Shown piece by piece: positions 6,568 through 12,542 of a DNA stretch of 12,542 nt. The translations under genes and the position numbers were made by a program. The notes beneath the pieces were generated by a model. That model saw nothing but the letters and a program-made list of their open reading frames with translations. It was not told the DNA's origin and made no database searches. The stretch is from positions 1 to 12,542 of the forward strand of contig JALUWC010000179.1 in assembly GCA_027019885.1 (NCBI GenBank), written 5' to 3'. How positions within the stretch are numbered: position 1 is the stretch's first letter; every line of letters begins with the position of its first letter. The DNA comes from Geoglobus sp. (GTDB lineage: Archaea; Halobacteriota; Archaeoglobi; Archaeoglobales; Archaeoglobaceae).

Positions 6568-7331
6568 AGCACATCAAGAAGCTTTCTGTGCAAATTCTCT
6601 CCAGAAACAAGAATTCTGAATCTCTCATCCATTGTGAACCTCTTTTCCCATACATCATCGCCATCAAGACTGCTTGTCACGGCCCCTGCATTTTTTGCTA
6701 TGAAAAGCGAGGCTGAGATATCGAAAACCCTGAGAAACCCCTTTCCATTTTCGCTTTTCCGTATGTCGATAAAGCAGTCAAACGTTCCGTCTGCAACCAT
6801 ACATATCTCTATGGCTGAGCTTCCAAAAACTCTCATCCTCCTGAAGGGATATTTCCTGTCGGGATAGTAGATTATTGCATTGCATTCCAAGCTTTCAGCC
6901 CTGCTTGTGGTTATTGGCTCGCCATCTCTGTAAGACCTGCCATCGGAGTAATATTCAATCCCAGACGCAAGATTCTTCACGTATCCAAAGAAGGTTCCAT
7001 CAAGGGTTTTCTTTCTGGAGAAGCAGAGAGCAATGGAGTAGAAGGGAATCCCTCTCGTGGCATTGAAGGTGCCATCGAGAGGATCGAGAGCGACGGTTGT
7101 GTCTCCATCTCCAACAATGCCAGACTCCTCCGTCACAACCCTCAGATCATACTCCCCCAGAATTTCGAGGGCTATATCCTCTGCAACTCTGTCGATTTTT
7201 TTTGTTGGTGTCCCATCTTTTCCCATTGCAACAGTTATTCCAGCCTCTTTGCTGCCTGCAATCCTGTTTACAGCTTTTTCAACTTCTTCGGCAATTTTTC
7301 TGGATATGCCAAGAGCTTCAGATGACTTCAT
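6564..7331 (-). CDS. suhB: Inositol monophosphatase family, dual inositol monophosphatase / fructose-1,6-bisphosphatase
   Basis: A 255-residue Mg-dependent phosphatase. Metal-binding residues are visible: E68-E69 in VTEESG, D83 and D86 in ALDPLDGTFNATRGIP, and D204 in RVFDISAS, the position of the family's WDxAAG aspartate. The middle segment CNAIIYYPDRKYPFRRMRVFG (150-170) closely resembles, from memory, A. fulgidus AF2372, which hydrolyses both inositol phosphate and fructose-1,6-bisphosphate. It could thus serve gluconeogenesis or synthesis of inositol solutes and lipids. Compared with that protein there is a small insertion (RKSENGKGF, about 191-199) before the last metal aspartate, and the usual A-A-G after it is degenerate (ISAS). 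The gene starts 12 bases after porB with no good ribosome site, and overlaps nadK by ATGA. Confidence 0.93.
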   Translation of the reverse strand: MKSSEALGISRKIAEEVEKAVNRIAGSKEAGITVAMGKDGTPTKKIDRVAEDIALEILGEYDLRVVTEESGIVGDGDTTVALDPLDGTFNATRGIPFYSIALCFSRKKTLDGTFFGYVKNLASGIEYYSDGRSYRDGEPITTSRAESLECNAIIYYPDRKYPFRRMRVFGSSAIEICMVADGTFDCFIDIRKSENGKGFLRVFDISASLFIAKNAGAVTSSLDGDDVWEKRFTMDERFRILVSGENLHRKLLDVL

Positions 7332-7343
7332 AAAAATTGAAAA

Positions 7344-8219
7344 TCAGGCATCAAGCCCGTACTTTTCGGCATTCTCGTCAGCAATTCTCTGCAGTCGTTC
7401 CAGCATTTCCTTACCCATTTCATGTTTGAAGAGGTGTCTGAATCTTCTTTGTAGCCTGAGATATTCCTCGACAGGCTTTCTCTGTTTCAGCTTTCTAACT
7501 CTGACGAGCTTTCCATGTTCGTACTCGACAAGGGGGTAAAGACCTGTCTCAACTGCAAGCCTTGCAACCTCAACTGTAAGCTTTCCGTCTATCCCCCATC
7601 CTACCACACAGGGAGAGTGAACCTGAATGTACTTTGAACCTTCAAACTCCGAAGCTCTCTTCACCTTCCTCTGAAAATCCTTCGGATAGGCTATGCTTGC
7701 AGATGCTGCATACGGCACACCATGAGCCACTGCTATTCCAACCATGTCCTTTTTCTTACCCGTTTTTCCGGGCTGGAGTTTTCCAACTGGAGTTGTGGTT
7801 GTATTGGCCCCGGGAGGCGTTGCCATGCTCTGCTGGTTGCCGGTGTTCTGATATGCCTCATTGTCATAGCATATGTATATCACATTGTGATTCCTGTCCA
7901 TCATTCCTGAAAGCGTGCCGATTCCTATGTCGAATGTTGCGCCATCTCCCGCAAAAACAACAACATGACCCTCTTTTTCCCTTTTCAATGCTTTTAAAGC
8001 TGTCTCAATTCCAGCAGCAACTGCTGCTGAATTCTCAAAGACTGAGTGTATGTAGGGAACCCCCCATGTATTTCTGCCATACATTGAGCTCACGATTTCA
8101 AGGCAGCCCGTTGCATTGACGGCTATAACCTTTCCATCCAATACCTCAATTGCACCTCTTATGGCTGTTGGAAACCCGCACCCCGGGCATGCTCCATGAC
8201 CTGGGCCAAAATAGTTCAT
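7344..8219 (-). CDS. porB: Pyruvate:ferredoxin oxidoreductase, beta subunit
   Basis: The beta subunit binds thiamin diphosphate and the [4Fe-4S] cluster next to it. The enzyme interconverts pyruvate plus CoA with acetyl-CoA, CO2 and reduced ferredoxin. Four cluster cysteines are visible: C11 and C14 in GACPGCGF, C39 in TGCLE, and C204 in HSPCVVGWG. The thiamin diphosphate/Mg motif is GDG (91-93) through DNEAYQNTG (119-127). The segment ATPPGANTTTTPVGK (133-147) is characteristic of PorB/VorB. Its 291 residues are normal. The ATG at 8219 overlaps the porA stop as ATGA, and a strong GAGGTGAT ribosome site precedes it inside the end of porA. Pyruvate is the best guess for substrate; a branched 2-oxoacid is not excluded. 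Confidence 0.94.
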   Translation of the reverse strand: MNYFGPGHGACPGCGFPTAIRGAIEVLDGKVIAVNATGCLEIVSSMYGRNTWGVPYIHSVFENSAAVAAGIETALKALKREKEGHVVVFAGDGATFDIGIGTLSGMMDRNHNVIYICYDNEAYQNTGNQQSMATPPGANTTTTPVGKLQPGKTGKKKDMVGIAVAHGVPYAASASIAYPKDFQRKVKRASEFEGSKYIQVHSPCVVGWGIDGKLTVEVARLAVETGLYPLVEYEHGKLVRVRKLKQRKPVEEYLRLQRRFRHLFKHEMGKEMLERLQRIADENAEKYGLDA

Positions 8220-9391
8220 GGTATCACCTCTTCAAACTCATTGAGGCTTTCAAATCTCTTTTCAGGCTTGACCTTTCCATACATAACATCATCAATGACC
8301 TTCTCCACGAGCTCTCTCGGGATGTCTCTCCCTCCAAGGCCCATCACCACTGGATACACTTCAGCATCAATTCCGAAGAGTGCTGATTTGACATCTGCCG
8401 TAACAGGTGGCTCTGCACCAATGGAAAGGGCTCTTTCAATAACTATAATCTTTTTGGCATTTTCAAGTGCTTTCCTGACCTCTTCAGAGGGGAATGGCCT
8501 GTATGTTCTGACTTTCAGCAATCCAACCTTCTTGCCATCTTGCCTCATCCTGTTCACAACCTCTCTGACAAGAGGAACAACAGACCCCATTGCCACCACA
8601 GCAACTTCAGCATCCTCACAGCTTTCAGCAACAACATGTCCACCCCAGTTTCTTCCTGTAAGCTCATACCAGCTTTCAAATTCATCTATCATCACTTTTC
8701 TTGCCCTTTCCATGGCATACTCCATTGCAACCCTGAATTCCATGTAGTAAGGAGGAGGGGCATAGCATCCCATTGCAACCGGATTGTTCACATCCAGCTT
8801 GACAACTGGCTTATACGGTGGGAGGAATTTATCGACAATCTCCTGCTCAAGCAGATCAATTGGTTCGTAGGCATGAGTGAGCTTGAATCCATCAACGCAT
8901 ATCATGAACGGCAGCAGCACACCCTTGTTTTCGGCTACCTTGAATGCGAGTGGAACCATGTCATGGGCTTCCTGATTGCTTTCAACGTATAGCTGAATGA
9001 TGCCAGCGTCTCTTATAGAAATGCTGTCCTGAATATCGTTCCATATGCTGAGAGGAGCTGAAACAGATCTGTTTGCAACAACGAGGACTATTGGCAATCT
9101 CATGCCTGCTGCATTGTAAAGGACTTCTGTCATCAGCAACAAACCCTGCGAGCTTGTGGCTGTGAATGCCCTCGCTCCAGCAGCAGATGCACCGAGAACC
9201 ATTGATGCCGCTCCGAACTCAGACTCCGCTGTGACATACTCCACATCTCCAAGCTCCCCATTTGCGTACATCTCTGCAAGATTCTCAACAATTTCAGTTT
9301 GAGGGGTTATTGGATACGCAGCTATTACATTGGGCTTTGAGAGTCTCACAGCTTCAGCAATAGCGTAAAAACCCCTAACAACCTTCCTCAT
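8216..9391 (-). CDS. porA: Pyruvate:ferredoxin oxidoreductase, alpha subunit
   Basis: This 391-residue subunit supplies the pyrimidine end of the thiamin diphosphate site and the substrate pocket. YPITPQTEIVE (26-36) contains T29. ESEFGAASMVLGAS (56-69) holds E58, equivalent to the glutamate that activates the thiazolium. ANRSVSAPLSIWNDIQD (106-122) carries R108, matching the arginine that binds the 2-oxoacid carboxylate in pyruvate:ferredoxin oxidoreductases. SSQGLLLMTE (80-89) is also typical. The C-terminal domain (about 255-375) is the usual transketolase-like third domain. The start lies 4 bases after porD, with a GAGGTG ribosome site overlapping the porD stop codon. The order gamma-delta-alpha-beta is the standard archaeal por arrangement. 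Confidence 0.95.
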   Translation of the reverse strand: MRKVVRGFYAIAEAVRLSKPNVIAAYPITPQTEIVENLAEMYANGELGDVEYVTAESEFGAASMVLGASAAGARAFTATSSQGLLLMTEVLYNAAGMRLPIVLVVANRSVSAPLSIWNDIQDSISIRDAGIIQLYVESNQEAHDMVPLAFKVAENKGVLLPFMICVDGFKLTHAYEPIDLLEQEIVDKFLPPYKPVVKLDVNNPVAMGCYAPPPYYMEFRVAMEYAMERARKVMIDEFESWYELTGRNWGGHVVAESCEDAEVAVVAMGSVVPLVREVVNRMRQDGKKVGLLKVRTYRPFPSEEVRKALENAKKIIVIERALSIGAEPPVTADVKSALFGIDAEVYPVVMGLGGRDIPRELVEKVIDDVMYGKVKPEKRFESLNEFEEVIP

Positions 9392-9395
9392 ATCA

Positions 9396-9686
9396 TCACA
9401 CCTCTACCTTGTAAATATCCTTCGTTTTCATTTCAATAGCATCAACAGGACAGACTGTATAGCATATCCAGCATCCCTTGCAGTAATCGTGATTGACAAT
9501 CGCATACTTCTTGTCATCCTCCTCAACCATGCTTGTTGCAGGCTCGGGGCAGAATGTTATGCACTGTCCGCATGCGATGCACTTCTCCTTGTCAATGTAG
9601 GCGAGCTCAGTCCCCCAGTCTCCTGTTTTCATCTCGGATGACATAGGGGGGTTGCTTGCCCCTATGTAAAGCTTCATTTTTGCCAT
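9396..9686 (-). CDS. porD: Pyruvate:ferredoxin oxidoreductase, delta (ferredoxin-like) subunit
   Basis: A 96-residue two-cluster ferredoxin subunit that carries electrons from the PorB cluster to external ferredoxin. Eight cysteines form two CxxCxxCxxxCP motifs: C36, C39, C42, C46 and C69, C72, C75, C79. The N-terminal 30 residues, including GDWGTELAYIDKEKC, are typical of PorD. The ATG at 9686 is chosen because a full GGAGGTG ribosome site at 9692-9698 lies 5 bases before it; a GTG at 9692 falls inside that site, and an ATG at 9677 would remove three residues. The gene start overlaps the end of porC by 13 bases. Confidence 0.94.
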   Translation of the reverse strand: MAKMKLYIGASNPPMSSEMKTGDWGTELAYIDKEKCIACGQCITFCPEPATSMVEEDDKKYAIVNHDYCKGCWICYTVCPVDAIEMKTKDIYKVEV

Positions 9687-10249
9687 CCGCACACCTCCTT
9701 CATGTAATCATAAGCCTGCCTCACAAGCTTTACATTTTTCTCAGCTATTTCCTTACTCTCAAAAAACTCCATAATTGCCTCCTCAACACTCTCTATACTT
9801 ATTATCCCTGTCGCACCAACAAGCGCCCCAACCATTGCTGTGTTGGTTATTGGTCTTCCAAGAATTTCTGTTGCCATCTTTGTTGCGTTTATGGCGTAAA
9901 TATCCTTGTCAGCGTTCAGTTTTCTCCTTAAATCCTCACTCCCCATGGGATAGTTTGCGATCAGCATTCCATTCTCTTTCAACCCGGACAGCACATCAAC
10001 AACGTCAATCAGCGATGGATCCATAACAATAACGTAGTCGGGAGTTTTAACCTCATCTCTTATGACTATGGGCTCGTCTGAAACTCTGAGGAAGGAAACA
10101 ACTGGCGTACCCCTTTTTTCTGCTCCAAACATTGGAAATGAGAGGGTGTGATAACCATCCTTGAATCCTGCAACGGCAAGCAAATCTGCTGCTGTAACGG
10201 CTCCCTGTCCGCCTCTACCGTGAAATCTCACCTCAACCAGAATATCCAT
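9674..10249 (-). CDS. porC: Pyruvate:ferredoxin oxidoreductase, gamma subunit
   Basis: The 191-residue gamma subunit forms the CoA-side domain of the oxidoreductase. GRGGQGAVTAADLLA (11-25), FPMFGAEKRGTPV (38-50) and the late TNTAMVGAL segment are hallmarks of the family. The ATG at 10249 gives the usual N-terminus (MDILVEVRFHGRGGQG). The frame remains open for a further 20 codons upstream but that stretch runs through the TATA box and is not protein-like. A GGAGGTG sits only 1 base before the ATG, unusually close, and the predicted transcript start near 10255 leaves a leader of about 6 bases. So the start may be read as leaderless, or the GTG codon at residue 7 may be an alternative. First gene of the por-suhB-nadK-aroE run. 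Confidence 0.93.
   Translation of the reverse strand: MDILVEVRFHGRGGQGAVTAADLLAVAGFKDGYHTLSFPMFGAEKRGTPVVSFLRVSDEPIVIRDEVKTPDYVIVMDPSLIDVVDVLSGLKENGMLIANYPMGSEDLRRKLNADKDIYAINATKMATEILGRPITNTAMVGALVGATGIISIESVEEAIMEFFESKEIAEKNVKLVRQAYDYMKEVCGWQK
9692..9698 (-). promoter_or_regulatory. Strong Shine-Dalgarno site for porD, inside porC
   Basis: GGAGGTG on the minus strand is placed 5 bases before the ATG at 9686, within the last codons of porC. It settles the porD start and lets ribosomes initiate on porD independently of porC termination at 9674. Confidence 0.75.
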
Positions 10250-10276
10250 CCACCTCCAGACAGTGTTAGCTCTGCC

Positions 10277-10284
10277 ATTATAAA
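10277..10284 (-). promoter_or_regulatory. TATA box for the por operon
   Basis: TTTATAAT on the minus strand, preceded by a BRE-like AAACCAAT, is centred about 32 bases before the porC ATG and predicts a transcript start near 10255. It is the only good promoter seen ahead of the seven-gene run. Confidence 0.6.
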
Positions 10285-10323
10285 TTGGTTTAATAATGTT
10301 ATGGTGCATTAATTCCAGTATTC

Positions 10324-10340
10324 GTAAGCTTTAAGTTTAC
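10324..10340. promoter_or_regulatory. 17-base quasi-palindrome upstream of the por promoter
   Basis: GTAAGCTT and AAGTTTAC flank a single T and pair at seven of eight positions (the mismatch would be a G-T wobble). The site is about 40 bases upstream of the por TATA box, a location used by activators. Function is inferred from symmetry and position only. Confidence 0.3.
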
Positions 10341-10382
10341 TCAGACTGGGATGTTTTTAAACAGCCAGATTATGTCAATGCG

Positions 10383-10411
10383 ATGACGGTCATGACCTGT
10401 AGGCTGTACAG
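10383..10411. promoter_or_regulatory. Cluster of palindromes upstream of fixC
   Basis: Three symmetric elements are packed in 29 bases: ATGACGGTCAT (10383-10393), the perfect 10-base GGTCATGACC (10388-10397) overlapping it, and the perfect 8-base CTGTACAG (10404-10411). CTGTA also occurs as a direct repeat 7 bases apart. The cluster is about 80 bases upstream of the fixC TATA box and about 100 bases from the por TATA box. It is a candidate operator for a dimeric regulator of the fix and possibly por operons. Confidence 0.4.
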
Positions 10412-10488
10412 TATATTTTTGCCCTTATCATACCATTGTAAAATATTTTGCCATTTTTACATTACATTGGTAAGAGAATATCGAAAAA

Positions 10489-10497
10489 TATATTAAA
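10489..10497 (+). promoter_or_regulatory. TATA box for the fixC-fixX-acyl-CoA dehydrogenase operon
   Basis: TATATTAAA follows an A-rich BRE-like GAAAAA and predicts a transcript start near 10519, about 10 bases before the fixC ATG at 10528. Confidence 0.55.
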
Positions 10498-10527
10498 ATG
10501 TAGCATTCAGTTACTCTCAGTGGTACC

Positions 10528-11775
10528 ATGGATCGCTTTGATGCTGTGGTCATCGGTGGTGGGGCTGCAGGACTTGGAGCAGCCTACAGAATGGCAGAAA
10601 ATGGGCTCAACGTACTTCTTATCGAGAGAGGAGAGAATGTTGGTGAGAAGAGTGTTTATGGTGGAAGAATATACAGCCGGGTTTTTGAAGAGTACGTCAA
10701 AGGTTTTAAAGATGCTCCGGTGGAGAGATGGGTTAAAAAGGAGAGGCTGACCTTCCTGGATGATAAAGAGAGTGTGAGCATCGAGTATTCTTCAGATGAA
10801 ACGTGCAGTTTTACTGCAATCCTGACGAAATTCAACAGATGGCTTTCAGATAGAGTTGAGGATACAGGGGCATTGGTTGTTCCGGGAATAATGGTCGAGG
10901 ATGTAAAGCTAAACCCCACAAGGGTGGTTGCAGATGGCGAAGAAATAGAGTGCGATGCTGTTGTTATTGCGGAAGGAGTCAATCCAATGCTCACGATGAA
11001 GCTGGGCATAAGAGGTGACTGGAAGCCTGAAGAGGTTGCTGTTGGCGTCAAAGAAGTTTTCAAGCTGTCAGAAAGTGAGATAAACAGCAGATTTGATGTT
11101 GAAAGCGATGAGGGGGTTGCAAACCTCTTTGTTGGGTATCCCATATTCACACATGGAGGCGGGTTTATCTACACAAACAAGGACACAGTGTCTGTCGGAG
11201 TAGTTGTGAGAGTTGATTCTGCCATGAAAAATAAGATAGAGGTTTACGATGTTGCAGAAAAATTCAGGGCTCACAAGGATGTTGCAACCTTCCTGAAAGG
11301 GGGGAGCATGATAGAATACTCCGCCCACCTTGTTCCTGAGGCTGGGATTAGAGGTGTCCCAGGAGAACTCCATAGGAACAGCATCCTAATAGCAGGAGAT
11401 ACAGCAGGATTCGTCCTTAATAGGGGCTTCACAATCAGAGGGGTTGACTTTGCTTTCTACTCCGGCATCCTTGCTGCAGACAGCATAAGGGAGGCAATGG
11501 ATATAGGAGATGCAGGACTTTCCGGACAGATTTATGAGAACAAGATAAAAGAATCTCTGATCATGAAGGAGCTTGAGAAGTTCAGAAAAGCACTAAATGT
11601 GCTTGAAAATACCAGATTCTTCGATGAGTACGCAAGGATGATGGTTGAGATTATGGGAGGAATCTTCGATGTCAGAGAAGAGTCAAACAGACTTTATGAT
11701 GTTGTCATGGACAAAACGAAGGGCAGAAAGCTGAGAATGATCTTAGACTTTTTATCAGCCTTCAGGGGGTTGTGA
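10528..11775 (+). CDS. fixC: FixC-type flavoprotein, electron transfer flavoprotein:quinone oxidoreductase
   Basis: A 415-residue FAD protein that, with FixX, should accept electrons from electron transfer flavoprotein and pass them to menaquinone at the membrane. FAD binding is clear: DAVVIGGGAAGLGAAYRMA (5-23) with E33 ending the Rossmann strand, and a second FAD contact in IAGDTAGFV (288-296). YGGRIYS (44-50) and EYSAHLVPEAG (263-273) are typical of the FixC/ETF-QO family. No transmembrane helix is present, as expected for a monotopic enzyme. The ATG is preceded by a TATA box and a short leader; no strong Shine-Dalgarno is seen. fixX follows after 1 base and an acyl-CoA dehydrogenase after that, which points to fatty-acid or other acyl-CoA oxidation rather than nitrogen fixation. 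FixA/FixB partners are not in the window. Confidence 0.92.
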   Translation: MDRFDAVVIGGGAAGLGAAYRMAENGLNVLLIERGENVGEKSVYGGRIYSRVFEEYVKGFKDAPVERWVKKERLTFLDDKESVSIEYSSDETCSFTAILTKFNRWLSDRVEDTGALVVPGIMVEDVKLNPTRVVADGEEIECDAVVIAEGVNPMLTMKLGIRGDWKPEEVAVGVKEVFKLSESEINSRFDVESDEGVANLFVGYPIFTHGGGFIYTNKDTVSVGVVVRVDSAMKNKIEVYDVAEKFRAHKDVATFLKGGSMIEYSAHLVPEAGIRGVPGELHRNSILIAGDTAGFVLNRGFTIRGVDFAFYSGILAADSIREAMDIGDAGLSGQIYENKIKESLIMKELEKFRKALNVLENTRFFDEYARMMVEIMGGIFDVREESNRLYDVVMDKTKGRKLRMILDFLSAFRGL

Positions 11776-11776
11776 T

Positions 11777-12046
11777 ATGGAAAGCATAGAGAACAGACTG
11801 GGTCTTGTGAGCTTCACAGTAGATTCCGAGCCACACATAAAGCCAGAAGAGGAGAAATGCAATAACTGCAGCCTTAAAGTTTGTCTTTACGTTTGCCCTG
11901 CAAAACTTTACAGAGAGGAGGATGGGAAAATATATTTCAACCATGAGGGTTGCCTTGAGTGCGGGACATGCAGGGTGGCATGTCCTGAGGAGCTTGAATG
12001 GAAATACCCCAGAGGTGGTTTTGGGGTCCATTACCAGTTTGGGTGA
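11777..12046 (+). CDS. fixX: FixX-type ferredoxin-like protein
   Basis: This 89-residue iron-sulfur protein is the partner of FixC and equals the C-terminal iron-sulfur domain of mitochondrial ETF:quinone oxidoreductase. The cysteines are C28, C31, C36, C40 and C59, C62, C65, C69. C40 (VCPAKLY) together with C59/C62/C65 (CLECGTC) match the four ligands of the single cluster in the mitochondrial enzyme. The remaining four could hold a second cluster, although the spacing of the first motif (x2, x4, x3) is not classical. The tail YPRGGFGVHYQFG (77-89) is the conserved family ending. It begins 1 base after fixC, with a GGTTGTGAT stretch as a possible ribosome site. Confidence 0.93.
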   Translation: MESIENRLGLVSFTVDSEPHIKPEEEKCNNCSLKVCLYVCPAKLYREEDGKIYFNHEGCLECGTCRVACPEELEWKYPRGGFGVHYQFG

Positions 12047-12055
12047 GGTGATAAA

Positions 12056-12542
12056 GTGAGCGTGATAGATTTTCCGAAAAATACGGTTTTGACCTTTTCT
12101 GAGGAGGAGGAGCTTTTCAGAGAGAGCGTGAGGGAGTTCTGCCAGAGGTACATAGCTCCCAACTGGATTGAGGTTGACAAGAAATCTGAGCAGAATCCGA
12201 TGGATATACCTGTTGACATAATAAAGAAGATGGCGGATCAGGGACTGTTCTGCATTCCGTGCAGTGAGGAGTACGGGGGGCAGGGAGGTAGCTATACAAT
12301 GGCAACAATTGCGATGGAGGAAATAGCATATGCCGATCCATCTGTCGCCTTGGCAGTTTATGCGCTTCTTAACACAGGATGGCCATTTGCCCTTGAGCTA
12401 TTTGGAACAGAAGAGGCACGCCAGGAGATAATACCTGAGGTTGCAAAGGGAAGGGCATTTTTCGGAATTGCCTCAACAGAACCTCAGGGAGGCTCGGACG
12501 TTGCTGGATTGAAAACGAAGGCTCAGAAGAAAGGGGATGTCT
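12056..12542 (+). CDS. Acyl-CoA dehydrogenase, N-terminal 162 residues (runs off right edge)
   Basis: A flavoenzyme that introduces the 2,3-double bond in an acyl-CoA. The visible part covers the N-terminal helical domain (FSEEEELFRESVREFCQRYI, about 14-33, then GLFCIPCSEEYGGQGGSY) and the beginning of the beta domain with the FAD-binding GIASTEPQGGSDVAG (about 141-155). The catalytic glutamate lies outside the window. The frame opens with GTG at 12056, three bases after a GAGGTGAT ribosome site that overlaps the fixX stop. A second GTG at 12062 has a more usual 9-base spacing and could be the true start. Nine bases separate it from fixX, so it is co-transcribed with fixCX, to which it would deliver electrons via an electron transfer flavoprotein. 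Chain-length preference cannot be told. Confidence 0.94.
   Translation, partial: MSVIDFPKNTVLTFSEEEELFRESVREFCQRYIAPNWIEVDKKSEQNPMDIPVDIIKKMADQGLFCIPCSEEYGGQGGSYTMATIAMEEIAYADPSVALAVYALLNTGWPFALELFGTEEARQEIIPEVAKGRAFFGIASTEPQGGSDVAGLKTKAQKKGDV

Noticed and set aside
7057..7539. Plus-strand open frame of 160 codons
   Set aside because: It is antisense to suhB and porB, serine-rich and low-complexity; the minus-strand genes are unambiguous.
8196..8747. Plus-strand open frame of 183 codons
   Set aside because: It is antisense to porA, with a Ser/Thr-rich shadow composition and no start signals.
10250..10309. Twenty-codon upstream extension of porC
   Set aside because: It passes through the por TATA box, is not protein-like, and the family normally starts at the internal ATG at 10249.

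Overview
The window looks like a chromosomal segment of a hyperthermophilic euryarchaeon of the order Archaeoglobales (Archaeoglobus or a close relative). The evidence is: archaeal TATA boxes about 26 bases upstream of start codons or the tRNA 5' end, several apparently leaderless genes, a tRNA gene with no encoded CCA, four separate subunit genes for an archaeal-type 2-oxoacid:ferredoxin oxidoreductase, and an inositol monophosphatase/fructose bisphosphatase next to an NAD kinase that, from memory, resemble the A. fulgidus pair AF2372/AF2373. No mobile element, CRISPR array or phage gene was seen, and gene density is high. No stretch over 300 bases lacks a gene; the two longest gaps (2644-2921 and 10250-10527) are 278 bases each.

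Left part (1-3713): the minus strand carries the first 324 codons of thiC (thiamin pyrimidine synthase) and, upstream of it, a small two-cluster ferredoxin. Divergent from the ferredoxin is a long-form tryptophan synthase beta chain (TrpB2 type). The ferredoxin-trpB2 gap contains a strong imperfect hairpin. After a T-run terminator and a mostly empty gap comes a MinD/ParA-like ATPase with an unusual switch residue.

Middle part (3728-5014): tRNA-Pro(UGG) on the minus strand and an HD-domain phosphohydrolase of the SAMHD1/dGTPase class on the plus strand diverge from what appears to be one shared, symmetric TATA element. The HD gene converges on aroE, and their coding ends overlap by 24 bases.

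Right-centre (4991-10249, all minus): a compact seven-gene run porC-porD-porA-porB-suhB-nadK-aroE. Genes are mostly joined by 4-base ATGA overlaps or gaps of 4-12 bases. The first four make pyruvate (2-oxoacid):ferredoxin oxidoreductase; the last three are a sugar/inositol phosphatase, NAD kinase and shikimate dehydrogenase. The run links central carbon flow, gluconeogenesis/inositol phosphate, NADP supply and an NADPH-using step of aromatic biosynthesis.

Right end (10528-12542, plus): fixC-fixX and the start of an acyl-CoA dehydrogenase, a tight cluster for passing electrons from acyl-CoA oxidation, presumably via an electron transfer flavoprotein encoded elsewhere, to the membrane quinone pool. 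The 278-base region between the divergent por and fix operons holds both promoters and several palindromes that are candidate regulator sites. Overall this is ordinary core metabolism; the most interesting signals are regulatory (shared tRNA/HD promoter, intergenic palindromes) and the altered MinD-like ATPase. No clearly new system was found.
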